Of a stretch of DNA of 64,000 nt, positions 45,574 to 54,294 are shown in pieces. The stretch comes from Paraglaciecola sp030730205 (GTDB taxonomy: Bacteria; Pseudomonadota; Gammaproteobacteria; Enterobacterales; Alteromonadaceae). Location of the stretch: positions 666,024 through 730,023 of the forward strand of contig NZ_JBGQOM010000001.1 in the NCBI RefSeq assembly GCF_052119645.1. Direction: 5' to 3'. Under the pieces are notes generated by a model. That model did no database searches. It saw nothing but the letters and a program-made list of their open reading frames with translations, and was not told the DNA's origin. Both the position numbers and the translations under genes were made by a program. Positions within the stretch are counted from its first letter, which is position 1. The number at the start of each line of letters is the position of its first letter.

Positions 45574-45746
45574 AACATCACCTTTGGCCAACTAATTGCA
45601 GTAAGATCTATTAATAGCGCTTTTGGCTTCCTAAAAACATCCTTTGTTTAATAACCAAATAGCATAACAACAGCCTTATCAATTGTTCCTTGGTGATAAA
45701 AGAAAAGGCAAAATATGCGCTCTTTTAAATTAGGTGGATTCAAAAC

Positions 45747-47129
45747 ATGCAATATTTCCCAATTTTCTTGGATACCACTGATTTAAATTGCTTAGTGGTA
45801 GGTGCCGGTGAAGTTGCCGCACGTAAAATCGAATTACTGCTTAAAACCCACGCCACCATCAATGTAGTCGCCCCTTGGGCCTGCGACACTGTGCTTCGTT
45901 TCGTCGAAGAGGGCAAAGTGAAATTTGAGAAACGCCTGTATGAAACCCAAGACCTAAGTCAAAAACAGTTAGTCTTTGTGGCCACTGATGACAGCCTCGT
46001 CAATGCCCAAGTGCATGCTCAAGCAAAAGCACAGAATATTTTGGTTAACGTGGTCGATAATATTCCCTTATGCCAATTTATTACGCCTTCAATTGTCGAC
46101 CGTTCACCTATCGTTATTGCAATAAGTAGTGGCGGCGTTGCACCAGTATTGCTCAGATACTTGCGCCAAAAACTAGAATCGCTCATTCCACAGAAAGTCA
46201 GTTTATTAGGCCAGTTTTCTGAAAAATTTCGTGAGCTAGTTAAACAGAAATTATCCTCGGTGACCGCACGACGCTTCTTTTGGGAAGATGTATTAGATGG
46301 GGATATCGCCGAAGATGTGTTGGTGGGCAATAACGAGCAAGCTGAGCGCAAGTTGCTTAGCAAACTAGATTCAGATGATTCGAAAATCAAAGGCGAAGTG
46401 TATCTAGTGGGTGCAGGACCGGGTGACCCCGATCTACTCACATTTCGCGCCCTGCGATTAATGCAAAAAGCCGATGTGGTGGTTTATGACCGTTTAGTCT
46501 CGTCTGAAATACTCGAGTTGGTGCGCCGTGACGCAGAAAAAATCTATGTGGGAAAAGCTAAAAGCAAACATACTGTGCCGCAAGAAGAAATCAATGAGTT
46601 ACTTGCCAGCGAAGCCTTAGCGGGTAAGCGAGTCGTGCGTTTGAAAGGCGGCGATCCTTTTATCTTTGGTCGCGGCGGCGAAGAAATCGAAACCCTTGTT
46701 GAAAAAGGGATCAGCTTTCAAGTTGTGCCCGGCATCACGGCCGCAAGCGGGGCGGCTAGCTACGCAGGCATACCACTGACTCATCGCGACCATGCTAAAT
46801 CAGTGGTATTTGCGACAGGTCATTTGCGCGACAACACCATTAACTTAAATTGGAAAGGATTAGCCCAAGCTGATCAAACCATTGTGTTTTATATGGGCTT
46901 AACAGGATTAGCGATTATTTGTGAGGAGCTGGTCAAACATGGCTTGCCAACAACAACCCCTATCGCCATGGTGCAGTCAGCCACCACTCCTCAGCAAAAG
47001 GTTATCACGGGTACCTTTATGGATATTCAAGCTAAAGCAGAAGCAGCAGGTATACAGCCCCCAGCTTTAATCATAGTAGGGTCGGTGGTAAGCCTGCATG
47101 AAAAATTAAATTGGTTTAATCCGCGCTAA
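45747..47129 (+). CDS. cysG: Siroheme synthase (trifunctional)
   Basis: Makes siroheme from uroporphyrinogen III by two methylations, NAD-dependent oxidation and Fe2+ chelation; siroheme serves sulfite and nitrite reductases. 460 residues: N-terminal dehydrogenase/chelatase with LVVGAGEVAARK (15-26), then the methyltransferase from about 215 with LVGAGPGDPDLLT and VVPGITAASGAASYAG. Length equals E. coli CysG. No sulfite reductase genes adjacent. Confidence 0.95.
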   Translation: MQYFPIFLDTTDLNCLVVGAGEVAARKIELLLKTHATINVVAPWACDTVLRFVEEGKVKFEKRLYETQDLSQKQLVFVATDDSLVNAQVHAQAKAQNILVNVVDNIPLCQFITPSIVDRSPIVIAISSGGVAPVLLRYLRQKLESLIPQKVSLLGQFSEKFRELVKQKLSSVTARRFFWEDVLDGDIAEDVLVGNNEQAERKLLSKLDSDDSKIKGEVYLVGAGPGDPDLLTFRALRLMQKADVVVYDRLVSSEILELVRRDAEKIYVGKAKSKHTVPQEEINELLASEALAGKRVVRLKGGDPFIFGRGGEEIETLVEKGISFQVVPGITAASGAASYAGIPLTHRDHAKSVVFATGHLRDNTINLNWKGLAQADQTIVFYMGLTGLAIICEELVKHGLPTTTPIAMVQSATTPQQKVITGTFMDIQAKAEAAGIQPPALIIVGSVVSLHEKLNWFNPR

Positions 47130-47132
47130 CCG

Positions 47133-48314
47133 CTAATTGGAATTACTGTGTACTAAGGTGTGCAGTTTTGCTTCATACAAACTCTTATCTACCGTGTTAT
47201 AAGTCAGCTCTATCGCTCGTGTTAGGGCTTTTTCCGATAAGTTTTGACGGCCAAGTTGATAATAACTTTTGGCTAAACCAAAGTATGCCTCATGCAGGTA
47301 AGGCGCGATATTCTCGGCTTTTTTGTAATATTTATTAGCTAACGTAAAACTATTTTCTGCAAAAGCTTGCTCACCTAAATCAATCCAACGATAGGGATTA
47401 TCATCGTCAATGGCATCGACTTTTTGTTCGAGTGCCGTCACCTCAATCTCTCGCCCTTGAGACTGCAGCAAAGCAACATAATTACTGATAACGTTACCTG
47501 AGGCCAAACCGTTGTCCAACATAAATTGGTATAAGACTTCTGCCTGATTAGGATCGCCGGCACGATTAAACGTTACGGCCAAAGTATTCAAGGTCTCAGT
47601 ATTAAGAGGATTAAACGATAAGCCCTTTTGCAATAGCGAATAAGCATGGTCCAACTGTTTGTTTAATAAGGCCTCGGCAGCAACGTTTTGATAGTACATA
47701 GCCATAAAATCCGCTTGCGATACCCTAACACCAGTGACATCTGATCTACTCGGGAAATAATCAATGATGATGCTTGGTCGTCTCACCACTATTACGGATG
47801 CAGGGGGTGCAAAGTTCGGGTCATAAATAAAGGTGCGAACATGAGATGACAATGTCATTAACCTTGAATTACGGGCATACACGGGGGCACTGTGCACCCT
47901 TTGAAATGCCGTTTCTAAATTCACAACATCAGCTAAGGCTTTTGTGACAATTGCCAAAGACAGACAATTACCCGTTTTTAAAAACAGGGCTTCAGATGCT
48001 CTTAATGTTGCGCCGCGAAAACCGAAATCGTTCACAAAGGTATCGAGATAGTCAAATAAACGAATATGTCCTTGTGTTTGCTGATTTTTGGGGTCGTGAT
48101 AGTAACGAAGAAAATCTGTTTTCTGTTTTTCAGTTAGAGCAAAAATATCCTTTTTGGTCGGCACTGAGATGGGATCAAATATCTCGGTATTTAAGCTTGG
48201 CAGAGTCAATGGCGCTGGTACTGGCAATATTGACACTTGCTGTTTAGTCACTGATGAGCATCCGACGAGTAAAAGAAAACTCCAGGTTGTCAGTAAAATT
48301 AACCCTTTTGGCAT
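47133..48314 (-). CDS. TPR lipoprotein with transglutaminase-like domain
   Basis: 393 residues from ATG 48314 behind AGGGGA. Lipobox FLLLVGC with Cys19. Residues about 75-210 look like a transglutaminase/protease-type papain-fold domain: candidate Cys in TGNCLSLAIVTKA and His in LSSHVRTFIYDPN. The C-terminal half is TPR-like (GLSFNPLNTETLNTLAVTF). No characterised homologue recognised. Convergent with cysG, 3 bp apart. Confidence 0.65.
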   Translation of the reverse strand: MPKGLILLTTWSFLLLVGCSSVTKQQVSILPVPAPLTLPSLNTEIFDPISVPTKKDIFALTEKQKTDFLRYYHDPKNQQTQGHIRLFDYLDTFVNDFGFRGATLRASEALFLKTGNCLSLAIVTKALADVVNLETAFQRVHSAPVYARNSRLMTLSSHVRTFIYDPNFAPPASVIVVRRPSIIIDYFPSRSDVTGVRVSQADFMAMYYQNVAAEALLNKQLDHAYSLLQKGLSFNPLNTETLNTLAVTFNRAGDPNQAEVLYQFMLDNGLASGNVISNYVALLQSQGREIEVTALEQKVDAIDDDNPYRWIDLGEQAFAENSFTLANKYYKKAENIAPYLHEAYFGLAKSYYQLGRQNLSEKALTRAIELTYNTVDKSLYEAKLHTLVHSNSN

Positions 48315-48342
48315 TAACAATTTCCCCTAAAACTTTGATAAC

Positions 48343-49092
48343 TTACCAATAACGCTCCATAGAAATTTGCCCAGGCGAACGGCGCAGGTGTTTAGTTAAG
48401 CCCATCTCAGTCAACAAGTTTACGGTTTCTTCGATCATTTGTGGGTTGCCGCATAACATCACTTGACTGTCTTGGGCTGTGAGCGCTAAGCCCACTTGGG
48501 ATTGAATAGTCCCACTTTTTAACAAGGCGGGAATGCGCCCTCGTAAACTGTCTTCACCTTGTTCTCGGCTGACCACAGGAACAAAATGAAATCGCCCTGC
48601 GTACTGCTCTTCCCACCCTTTAATGAGAGGTAAATAGGCTAAGTCTTGTTGCAAGCGGGCGCCATAAACTAGAACAATATTATGATATGTCGCCCATACT
48701 TGTTGAGTGGCTAATATTGACAAAAAAGGTCCCACACCCGTACCGGTTGCTATCAACCATAAATCTCGACTTTGCGGCACTTCATCTAGTATCAAAAAGC
48801 CCGTAGGGGGCGCCATGACTTTTAAAACATCACCTACTTGTAATTCGTGTAACTTAGGCGACAGCAATCCCCCCTCAACGGGTACCGCGATAATCTCTAG
48901 TTCACTGTCTTGCGGGGCATTTACCAGTGAATAGGGACGCGAAATAATTTTGCCATCATCTTGTAACAAACCAACTTTAGTAAATTGTCCGGCTTTGAAA
49001 TTAGGAAAGTCGTCACATGAAAATCGCAAACTAAACAAATGGTCATTCCAGTCTATGCGTTTTACTACTGTTGCATCTAACCACTGCGCCAT
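48343..49092 (-). CDS. fpr: Ferredoxin/flavodoxin-NADP+ reductase
   Basis: FAD enzyme that moves electrons between NADPH and ferredoxin or flavodoxin. 249 residues, FAD motif RPYSLVNAP (about 51-59), NADP motif TGTGVGPFLSIL (about 115-126), and C-terminal aromatic ending MERYW. Matches E. coli Fpr in size. It reduces proteins used in Fe-S and radical SAM chemistry. Confidence 0.92.
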   Translation of the reverse strand: MAQWLDATVVKRIDWNDHLFSLRFSCDDFPNFKAGQFTKVGLLQDDGKIISRPYSLVNAPQDSELEIIAVPVEGGLLSPKLHELQVGDVLKVMAPPTGFLILDEVPQSRDLWLIATGTGVGPFLSILATQQVWATYHNIVLVYGARLQQDLAYLPLIKGWEEQYAGRFHFVPVVSREQGEDSLRGRIPALLKSGTIQSQVGLALTAQDSQVMLCGNPQMIEETVNLLTEMGLTKHLRRSPGQISMERYW

Positions 49093-49292
49093 TGTGTTTC
49101 TCCTTACGATCCGAGTTGATTTTCAGCTGCTTTATTAACCATGTTGCACTGATAGGTTACAACAAGCAACCAGCGAAAGTAGGTATGTAACTTTCTTGAT
49201 GTTTGACAGAGCGCTTTTGCTATTCACAAAAAGTGCTAGGATGTTGACGGTCACTTCACTGCATCAATATCAAGTATCAAGAGGTTAATTAG

Positions 49293-50615
49293 ATGAAAAC
49301 GCTCAGCTCTTTTATTTTACTCAGTTCGGTTTTATTCAGCCCCGTCACGGTCATGGCATCAAGCTTATCAGAAGCCATTAATGCCGATTACCAGCAACAT
49401 TTAGCCCCCTTGTGGGATCATTTTCACCGAAATCCTGAACTTTCCTTAATGGAAACCAAAACCGCCAAACGTCTAGCCAGTGAATTACGTGCCATAGGTT
49501 ACGAAGTAACTGAAGGTATTGGTGGCACAGGTATCGTGGCAATGTTAAAAAATGGCGCTGGCCCCATGGTTATGGTTCGCGCAGATATGGATGGCCTGCC
49601 CGTCAAAGAATTATCAGGTTTGCCAAACGCCTCTAAAGTGATGATGACCGATTGGAATGGTGAAAACGTCAGTGTGATGCATGCCTGTGGCCATGATGTG
49701 CACATTACCGCGTTAGTCGGTACCGCGCGTTACATGGCTGAAAACAAAAACCAGTGGTCTGGCACCTTAATGTTGATTGGTCAGCCTGCTGAGGAAAAAG
49801 GCCCAGGCGCTTCTGCGATGATGCAAGACAATATATGGCAACGTTTCGGCCAGCCTGACTATGCGTATGCCTTTCATGTCGACGCTAATTCACTCGCGGG
49901 TAAAGTCACGGTAGATGAAAACTCGCCCTATGCAGGTGCAGATACGGTGGATATCATCGTGCATGGCATTGGCGCTCACGGTGCTTCACCCCATCAAGGT
50001 AAAGATCCCATCATGATTGGCGCACAAATCGTGACTAACCTTCAAACGATTGTCAGCCGAGAGTTGGCCCCAAGAGATGCTGGCGTCATTACCGTAGGCG
50101 CTTTTCATTCTGGCACCAAACATAATATTATTTCTGCCCAAGCGCATTTGCAGCTCACCGTTAGGAGTCTCAACCCGCGGGTACGCGAGCAGCTGCTAAC
50201 AGCCATCAAGCGAGTGGCTATTGGTACAGCTCGCACCGCAGGTGTACCTGAAGATAAATTACCTGAAGTCATTATCAGTGAAGATGCTTACCCACCCACT
50301 TATAACGATAAAAAGCTCGCTCAACGTTTAAAAGTATTGATCAACGACAAAATGGGTGAAGACATGTTGTTGGCACCTAAAGAAGGTGGCGGTATGGGTG
50401 CAGAAGATTTTGGCTTTTTTACCACCGACCCTTATATTCCTAGCGTTTATTTTAATGTAGGCGGAACGCCCCAAGCTGACTTTGATCGCGCCGCAGCTGG
50501 TGGCGCTCCAGTAGGTAGCCACCATAGCCCGCAATTTAAAATTTCGCCAGAACCGGCAGTCAAATCAGGTGTAGAAGCAACGGTCATCGCCTTGCTTGAT
50601 TTAATGCCTAAGTAG
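49293..50615 (+). CDS. Exported M20-family amidohydrolase/peptidase
   Basis: Metal-dependent amidohydrolase of the M20D (hippurate hydrolase/IAA-amino acid hydrolase) type, in the periplasm. 440 residues with signal peptide MKTLSSFIL...TVMA. Metal ligands sit in MHACGHDVH (about 129-137), AEEKGPGA and GAEDFGFF. Substrate could be an N-acyl amino acid or aminobenzoyl-type amide. Stands alone before the tryptophan-dioxygenase pair. Confidence 0.87.
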   Translation: MKTLSSFILLSSVLFSPVTVMASSLSEAINADYQQHLAPLWDHFHRNPELSLMETKTAKRLASELRAIGYEVTEGIGGTGIVAMLKNGAGPMVMVRADMDGLPVKELSGLPNASKVMMTDWNGENVSVMHACGHDVHITALVGTARYMAENKNQWSGTLMLIGQPAEEKGPGASAMMQDNIWQRFGQPDYAYAFHVDANSLAGKVTVDENSPYAGADTVDIIVHGIGAHGASPHQGKDPIMIGAQIVTNLQTIVSRELAPRDAGVITVGAFHSGTKHNIISAQAHLQLTVRSLNPRVREQLLTAIKRVAIGTARTAGVPEDKLPEVIISEDAYPPTYNDKKLAQRLKVLINDKMGEDMLLAPKEGGGMGAEDFGFFTTDPYIPSVYFNVGGTPQADFDRAAAGGAPVGSHHSPQFKISPEPAVKSGVEATVIALLDLMPK

Positions 50616-50708
50616 CGCATTAAACCCAAAACGAGCCGCAAACAGAGTCATTGTTGTATATTAACTATAGCATTCAGTGATTCTGTTTAGGCTCTCATAT
50701 GAGTCGAT

Positions 50709-51848
50709 TTACATTCGCAGTTTTTTCAAAGTCTCTATCAACTCGGTTGCTTGTAGCGCGGTATTGTAAATATGAAAAGACAATCTTAAAACGCCAGCGC
50801 GTTGGTCGTAATGGGCATTCAAGGCGGTTAAATCTTCAATCACCGCCAAAAGAGCCGCTGGTTTAAAGTCTAAACACAGCGTTCCGCCCTCTTCTTTTAG
50901 CTTATGCTGACTAAGCAATAAAGGCTGTGCGGCTTGATACACTTTTTCACGCAGTTGAAAATTATGCTTGGCTATTTGCTCGATGCCTATCTTTTTCAGT
51001 CGCTGCAAACTGCCCAGAGCCGTCGCATATGAGGCGACATTGGGTGTACCGCCCCAAAAACGCTTTGCGTCATCGGCATAAACAAAATGTTCGATATCAA
51101 ATTCAAAGGGATTGGCATGAGAAAACCAGCCAACATCAATGGGTCGAAGTTCGCTTAGTTGCGCAGATTCAAGCCAGATGAAACCAGCACCAGGCCCACC
51201 ACATAACCATTTAACACAAGAGCCCAGGACACAATCCACTTGCCACTGGGTGATATCAATCGGCACCACGCCCACGGATTGCGCGATATCCACAACAACC
51301 TTGGCATTTTGAGCTTTGGCCAGTTTGGCAATATCAGCAACAGGGGATTTAATCCCAGAGTTGCTGTGCACATGCGTTATTAACACAATGGCAGTGTGGT
51401 GATTAATCTTATCAGCCCACACATCACAGTCTCGCGGATGCTGGTTTTCTGGAATAAGTTCGAAACGGTATCCTTGCTGCTCCAAACGTTTGGCCACAAA
51501 CCCTAAAGACGGAAAAGCACTGGCATGCATCAATATTACGTTTTTATGCGCCTTTACTGGCATCGACATTAAGTACTTAGTTAATGCACTGGAGACATTT
51601 TGCTGCGGGCAAATATCCTTAGCATCAACTCCCAACACCCCCCCAAGTTCATGGCAAAAGTCGTCAATAATACCAAGCCACAGAGGCCAGGCTTCACCGC
51701 CATGTTGTTGCCATGGATTCAGATATCGTTCGTTTAGCACATGCCGGGCTTGATGGCTTAAACAGCCAACTGAGTGACTCAGTAAATACATACCTTGAGG
51801 CACAGCAAATTGTGTCGCTATATCTAGGTTCATGAGTGAAAAGGACAT
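50709..51848 (-). CDS. Kynureninase-like PLP enzyme (aminotransferase class V)
   Basis: Fold type I PLP enzyme of 379 residues. Predicted PLP lysine is Lys213 (SCVKWLCGGPGAGF), and Asp187 (VVVDIAQSVG) should bind the pyridine nitrogen. Kynureninase-type GGPGA follows the lysine, but the N-terminal YLDGNSLG of kynureninases is YLLSHSVGC here. Overlaps the dioxygenase gene by 19 bp; ATG at 51833 would overlap by only 4 bp (ATGA). Role by context: cleaving the dioxygenase product, or a relative of kynurenine. Confidence 0.75.
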   Translation of the reverse strand: MSFSLMNLDIATQFAVPQGMYLLSHSVGCLSHQARHVLNERYLNPWQQHGGEAWPLWLGIIDDFCHELGGVLGVDAKDICPQQNVSSALTKYLMSMPVKAHKNVILMHASAFPSLGFVAKRLEQQGYRFELIPENQHPRDCDVWADKINHHTAIVLITHVHSNSGIKSPVADIAKLAKAQNAKVVVDIAQSVGVVPIDITQWQVDCVLGSCVKWLCGGPGAGFIWLESAQLSELRPIDVGWFSHANPFEFDIEHFVYADDAKRFWGGTPNVASYATALGSLQRLKKIGIEQIAKHNFQLREKVYQAAQPLLLSQHKLKEEGGTLCLDFKPAALLAVIEDLTALNAHYDQRAGVLRLSFHIYNTALQATELIETLKKLRM

Positions 51849-52579
51849 TGGCTGATAGATTCACGAACTTGACCATATTCACCGCCCCACGTATCGGTCA
51901 TACGGCTACGAATATTCCATAGTTCAGGAAAAAAGCGATGTTTTGCACCATTTTCTAAGAGCTCAACTGGGCGGCCTTTTAGCGATTTAGACGCCAAACC
52001 AATAGAACGCTGGATCAAAAAAATATGATTGGTGCGAAATTTTTGTAAGAGCTCGTCAAACTCTAATAAAGCTTCTGCTACGGCATAGCTATCGTCATGG
52101 GCAAATTGGCTGTTATAGATCTGCTCTACGGTCTTAGCCCGACCATCTAGGTAATGCTGTTTATACACATCCCATAAATCAGCAGGCACCTTGAGTAACG
52201 TGCGAAAACCTGGCGATTCTTGGCCACTGCCATTGCCTAACTGCAAACGAATTTCTTGGTATTCTTTTGGGGACATGGTTTCGAGTACATCGAGTTGTTG
52301 AATCATCATCCGCTGTAAAAAGTGCACTCGCTGCATCAAGTTCAATACCTTTAAAGTACGTTCTTGCTGAATGTTTTCTAACACCTCAATCAAGGTATAA
52401 ATCATCAGTTTCATCCACAACTCCTCAACTTGGTGCACAATTTGAAATTGTAATTCGTCACCATTACACAAGCTATCTAATGGCTTTTGACAGGTAAGTA
52501 AACGTTCACACTCTAAGTAAGTACCGTAATCGAGCATGGTGGGATTATTTAATAAGGTGGAATATTTAGTGCGATACAT
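51830..52579 (-). CDS. Divergent tryptophan 2,3-dioxygenase family protein
   Basis: Heme dioxygenase fold that opens the indole ring of tryptophan to N-formylkynurenine. 249 residues, shorter than typical (about 280-300). His49 (IVHQVEELW) corresponds to the distal His, His185 (NHIFLIQRSIG) to the proximal heme ligand, and Arg126 (PGFR) to the carboxylate-binding Arg. The usual TGGSSG substrate loop after the proximal His is missing; residues 195-204 read LASKSLKGRP. Coupled to the kynureninase-like gene and divergent from an Lrp regulator. Confidence 0.8.
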   Translation of the reverse strand: MYRTKYSTLLNNPTMLDYGTYLECERLLTCQKPLDSLCNGDELQFQIVHQVEELWMKLMIYTLIEVLENIQQERTLKVLNLMQRVHFLQRMMIQQLDVLETMSPKEYQEIRLQLGNGSGQESPGFRTLLKVPADLWDVYKQHYLDGRAKTVEQIYNSQFAHDDSYAVAEALLEFDELLQKFRTNHIFLIQRSIGLASKSLKGRPVELLENGAKHRFFPELWNIRSRMTDTWGGEYGQVRESISQCPFHS

Positions 52580-52685
52580 AAATGTCTCAATCGATAGAAC
52601 ATGGCTAAATATTAAGTGATTAGCCTTTGAACATTGTTCCGATTACACTGATTAATGCAAAAATTAAAAAACGTTGACCTAAAAT

Positions 52686-53171
52686 ATGACTAATTTAGAA
52701 AACAAAAGGACTCTTAAAGCCTTAGATGCCACTGACAAAAAAATACTGCAGTGCTTAGAGCAAGATGGCCGCATGTCTTTTGCCACACTGGGCGAGCACA
52801 TAGGTCTAAGTAAAACGCCCTGTTGGAATCGTGTGAACGAGTTAGCCAAGCAAGGCGTAATAGCCGGCTACAATACTCGTATCGACCCAACTAAATTAGG
52901 CCTGACCATAAAAGCCCTTGTACATGTAGTAGTTGATTTTAGTTATTACCAAGCGTTTGAAGCGGCGATTATTGCTCACCCAAATGTACGATCATGCCAG
53001 GCAGTCACCGGTGAATACGATTATGTCTTAGAAATATTAGCGACAGACATTCAAGCCTTCGACCACCTTCTGCGTGAGAATTTGAGTCAGTTACCGGGCG
53101 TTGAACGATTTAATACTGCGATCTCTACTCGCATGGTAAAAAGTGATGGCCCCTTTACGTTAATGCGTTAG
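52686..53171 (+). CDS. Lrp/AsnC-family transcriptional regulator
   Basis: 161 residues: N-terminal winged HTH (LDATDKKILQCLEQDGRMSF...LSKTPCWNRVNEL) and C-terminal RAM effector domain (ITGEYDYVLEI-like: VTGEYDYVLEILA). Divergent from the tryptophan-dioxygenase operon with about 106 bp between, so it probably senses tryptophan or a related amino acid and controls that operon. Confidence 0.88.
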   Translation: MTNLENKRTLKALDATDKKILQCLEQDGRMSFATLGEHIGLSKTPCWNRVNELAKQGVIAGYNTRIDPTKLGLTIKALVHVVVDFSYYQAFEAAIIAHPNVRSCQAVTGEYDYVLEILATDIQAFDHLLRENLSQLPGVERFNTAISTRMVKSDGPFTLMR

Positions 53172-54037
53172 CCCACGCCGTAGCATTCAATAAAAGCATT
53201 AACAAAACGTTGAGGTGAGGCAGGATCCATATTGAAATACAGTGAAGGCTCAATTAGCTCCACTTCCATCAAGGCAAATTCACCTTGATATCGAACTAAA
53301 TCAACACGGGCATATAAAGCGTCGCCGGGTAGTGATGCCAAGGCATGCCTTGCGCTGGTTAACATCGCCTCATCAGGCTCAATGGTTTTTAATTGACCTC
53401 CGTGCTCTTCTTGTACCCGAAAATCACCGTGTTTAGGTTGTTTTAGAATGGCGTGACTATAGTGTCCGGCAAAATAAAACAAAGAGAATTCACCCTCTTC
53501 TACAATGGCGGATAAAAATGGTTGTAGCATGAACGGGCGTTGATTGAATAAGTGGTGCAAGGTAGATTCAGCAGCCAGCAGTTGCTCAACGCTTAAACGA
53601 AAGGTATCGTCAGCATTGGCACTCACTAAAGGTTTTATGACTATTTGCTCTGTGTCAAAGTACATAAAACCTTGTTGAATTTTTGCTAAATCAAATGCCT
53701 CGAACCATAGAGTAGGCACAATATTGATGCCCTGATTTTGCATGTCTTTTAGGTAGGTTTTGCTGATGTTCCACTTGACCAATTTGAGGCTGTTTTCAAG
53801 ACGTGCGCCTGACGCTTCAATTTTTACTAAACACTGCAAAAACGCCTGAACATCACTTTGATAATCCCAAGTACTTCGAATAATCACCACGTCATAATCT
53901 GCCCATTGCACCGAGGTACTGCGCCACGACACAAGATCTGCAATCCAGCCTTGTTGCGCCAACGGCTCTATCAGCAGTTGGTCATAGGCAAAAAAGTTCG
54001 CTAGAGAATCCATCGTCAACAGCGCACATTTTTTCAT
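53168..54037 (-). CDS. ATP-grasp family enzyme of unknown substrate
   Basis: 289 residues with a pre-ATP-grasp N-terminal domain (VVIIRSTWDYQSD at 50-62) and an ATP-grasp core with IVIKPLVSANADDTFRL (about 133-149), FMLQPFLSAIVEEGEFSLFYF and the metal-binding EVELIEPSLYFNMDP. Resembles glutathione-synthetase-like ATP-grasp proteins that join carboxylates to amines. The product is unknown. It overlaps the convergent lrp gene by 4 bp. Confidence 0.8.
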   Translation of the reverse strand: MKKCALLTMDSLANFFAYDQLLIEPLAQQGWIADLVSWRSTSVQWADYDVVIIRSTWDYQSDVQAFLQCLVKIEASGARLENSLKLVKWNISKTYLKDMQNQGINIVPTLWFEAFDLAKIQQGFMYFDTEQIVIKPLVSANADDTFRLSVEQLLAAESTLHHLFNQRPFMLQPFLSAIVEEGEFSLFYFAGHYSHAILKQPKHGDFRVQEEHGGQLKTIEPDEAMLTSARHALASLPGDALYARVDLVRYQGEFALMEVELIEPSLYFNMDPASPQRFVNAFIECYGVG

Positions 54038-54194
54038 AGTACTAATTTTCCGATAAGTGAAGGGGCAATTAAAAACTCAACTTAAGCTTCAATATGCCTT
54101 AATTTAACCCGCCATTTATTATATTAAAAAATACGCAAAACATAGTAATTGGCGATTAAACCACCAATTATTGGTCTTTCAATAAGAAAGTTGT

Positions 54195-54242
54195 GTATTA
54201 ACTAACAATTTCTAACAATTGCAAATACTAAGTTGTTAATAC
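54195..54242. repeat. Spaced inverted repeat upstream of the RND operon
   Basis: GTATTAAC (54195-54202) and GTTAATAC (54235-54242) are perfect complements 32 bp apart. Between them CTAACAATT occurs twice in tandem. This is about 53 bp before the adaptor start and could be a regulator-binding region. The rest of the 257-bp intergenic region shows nothing else. Confidence 0.35.
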
Positions 54243-54294
54243 CTAAGGTAATATAACCTTATTGTAATTAGGGATATATGGACACCAAATAATA

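Noticed and set aside
46019..46441. 140-codon antisense ORF inside cysG
   Set aside because: Shadow of cysG with no features of its own.
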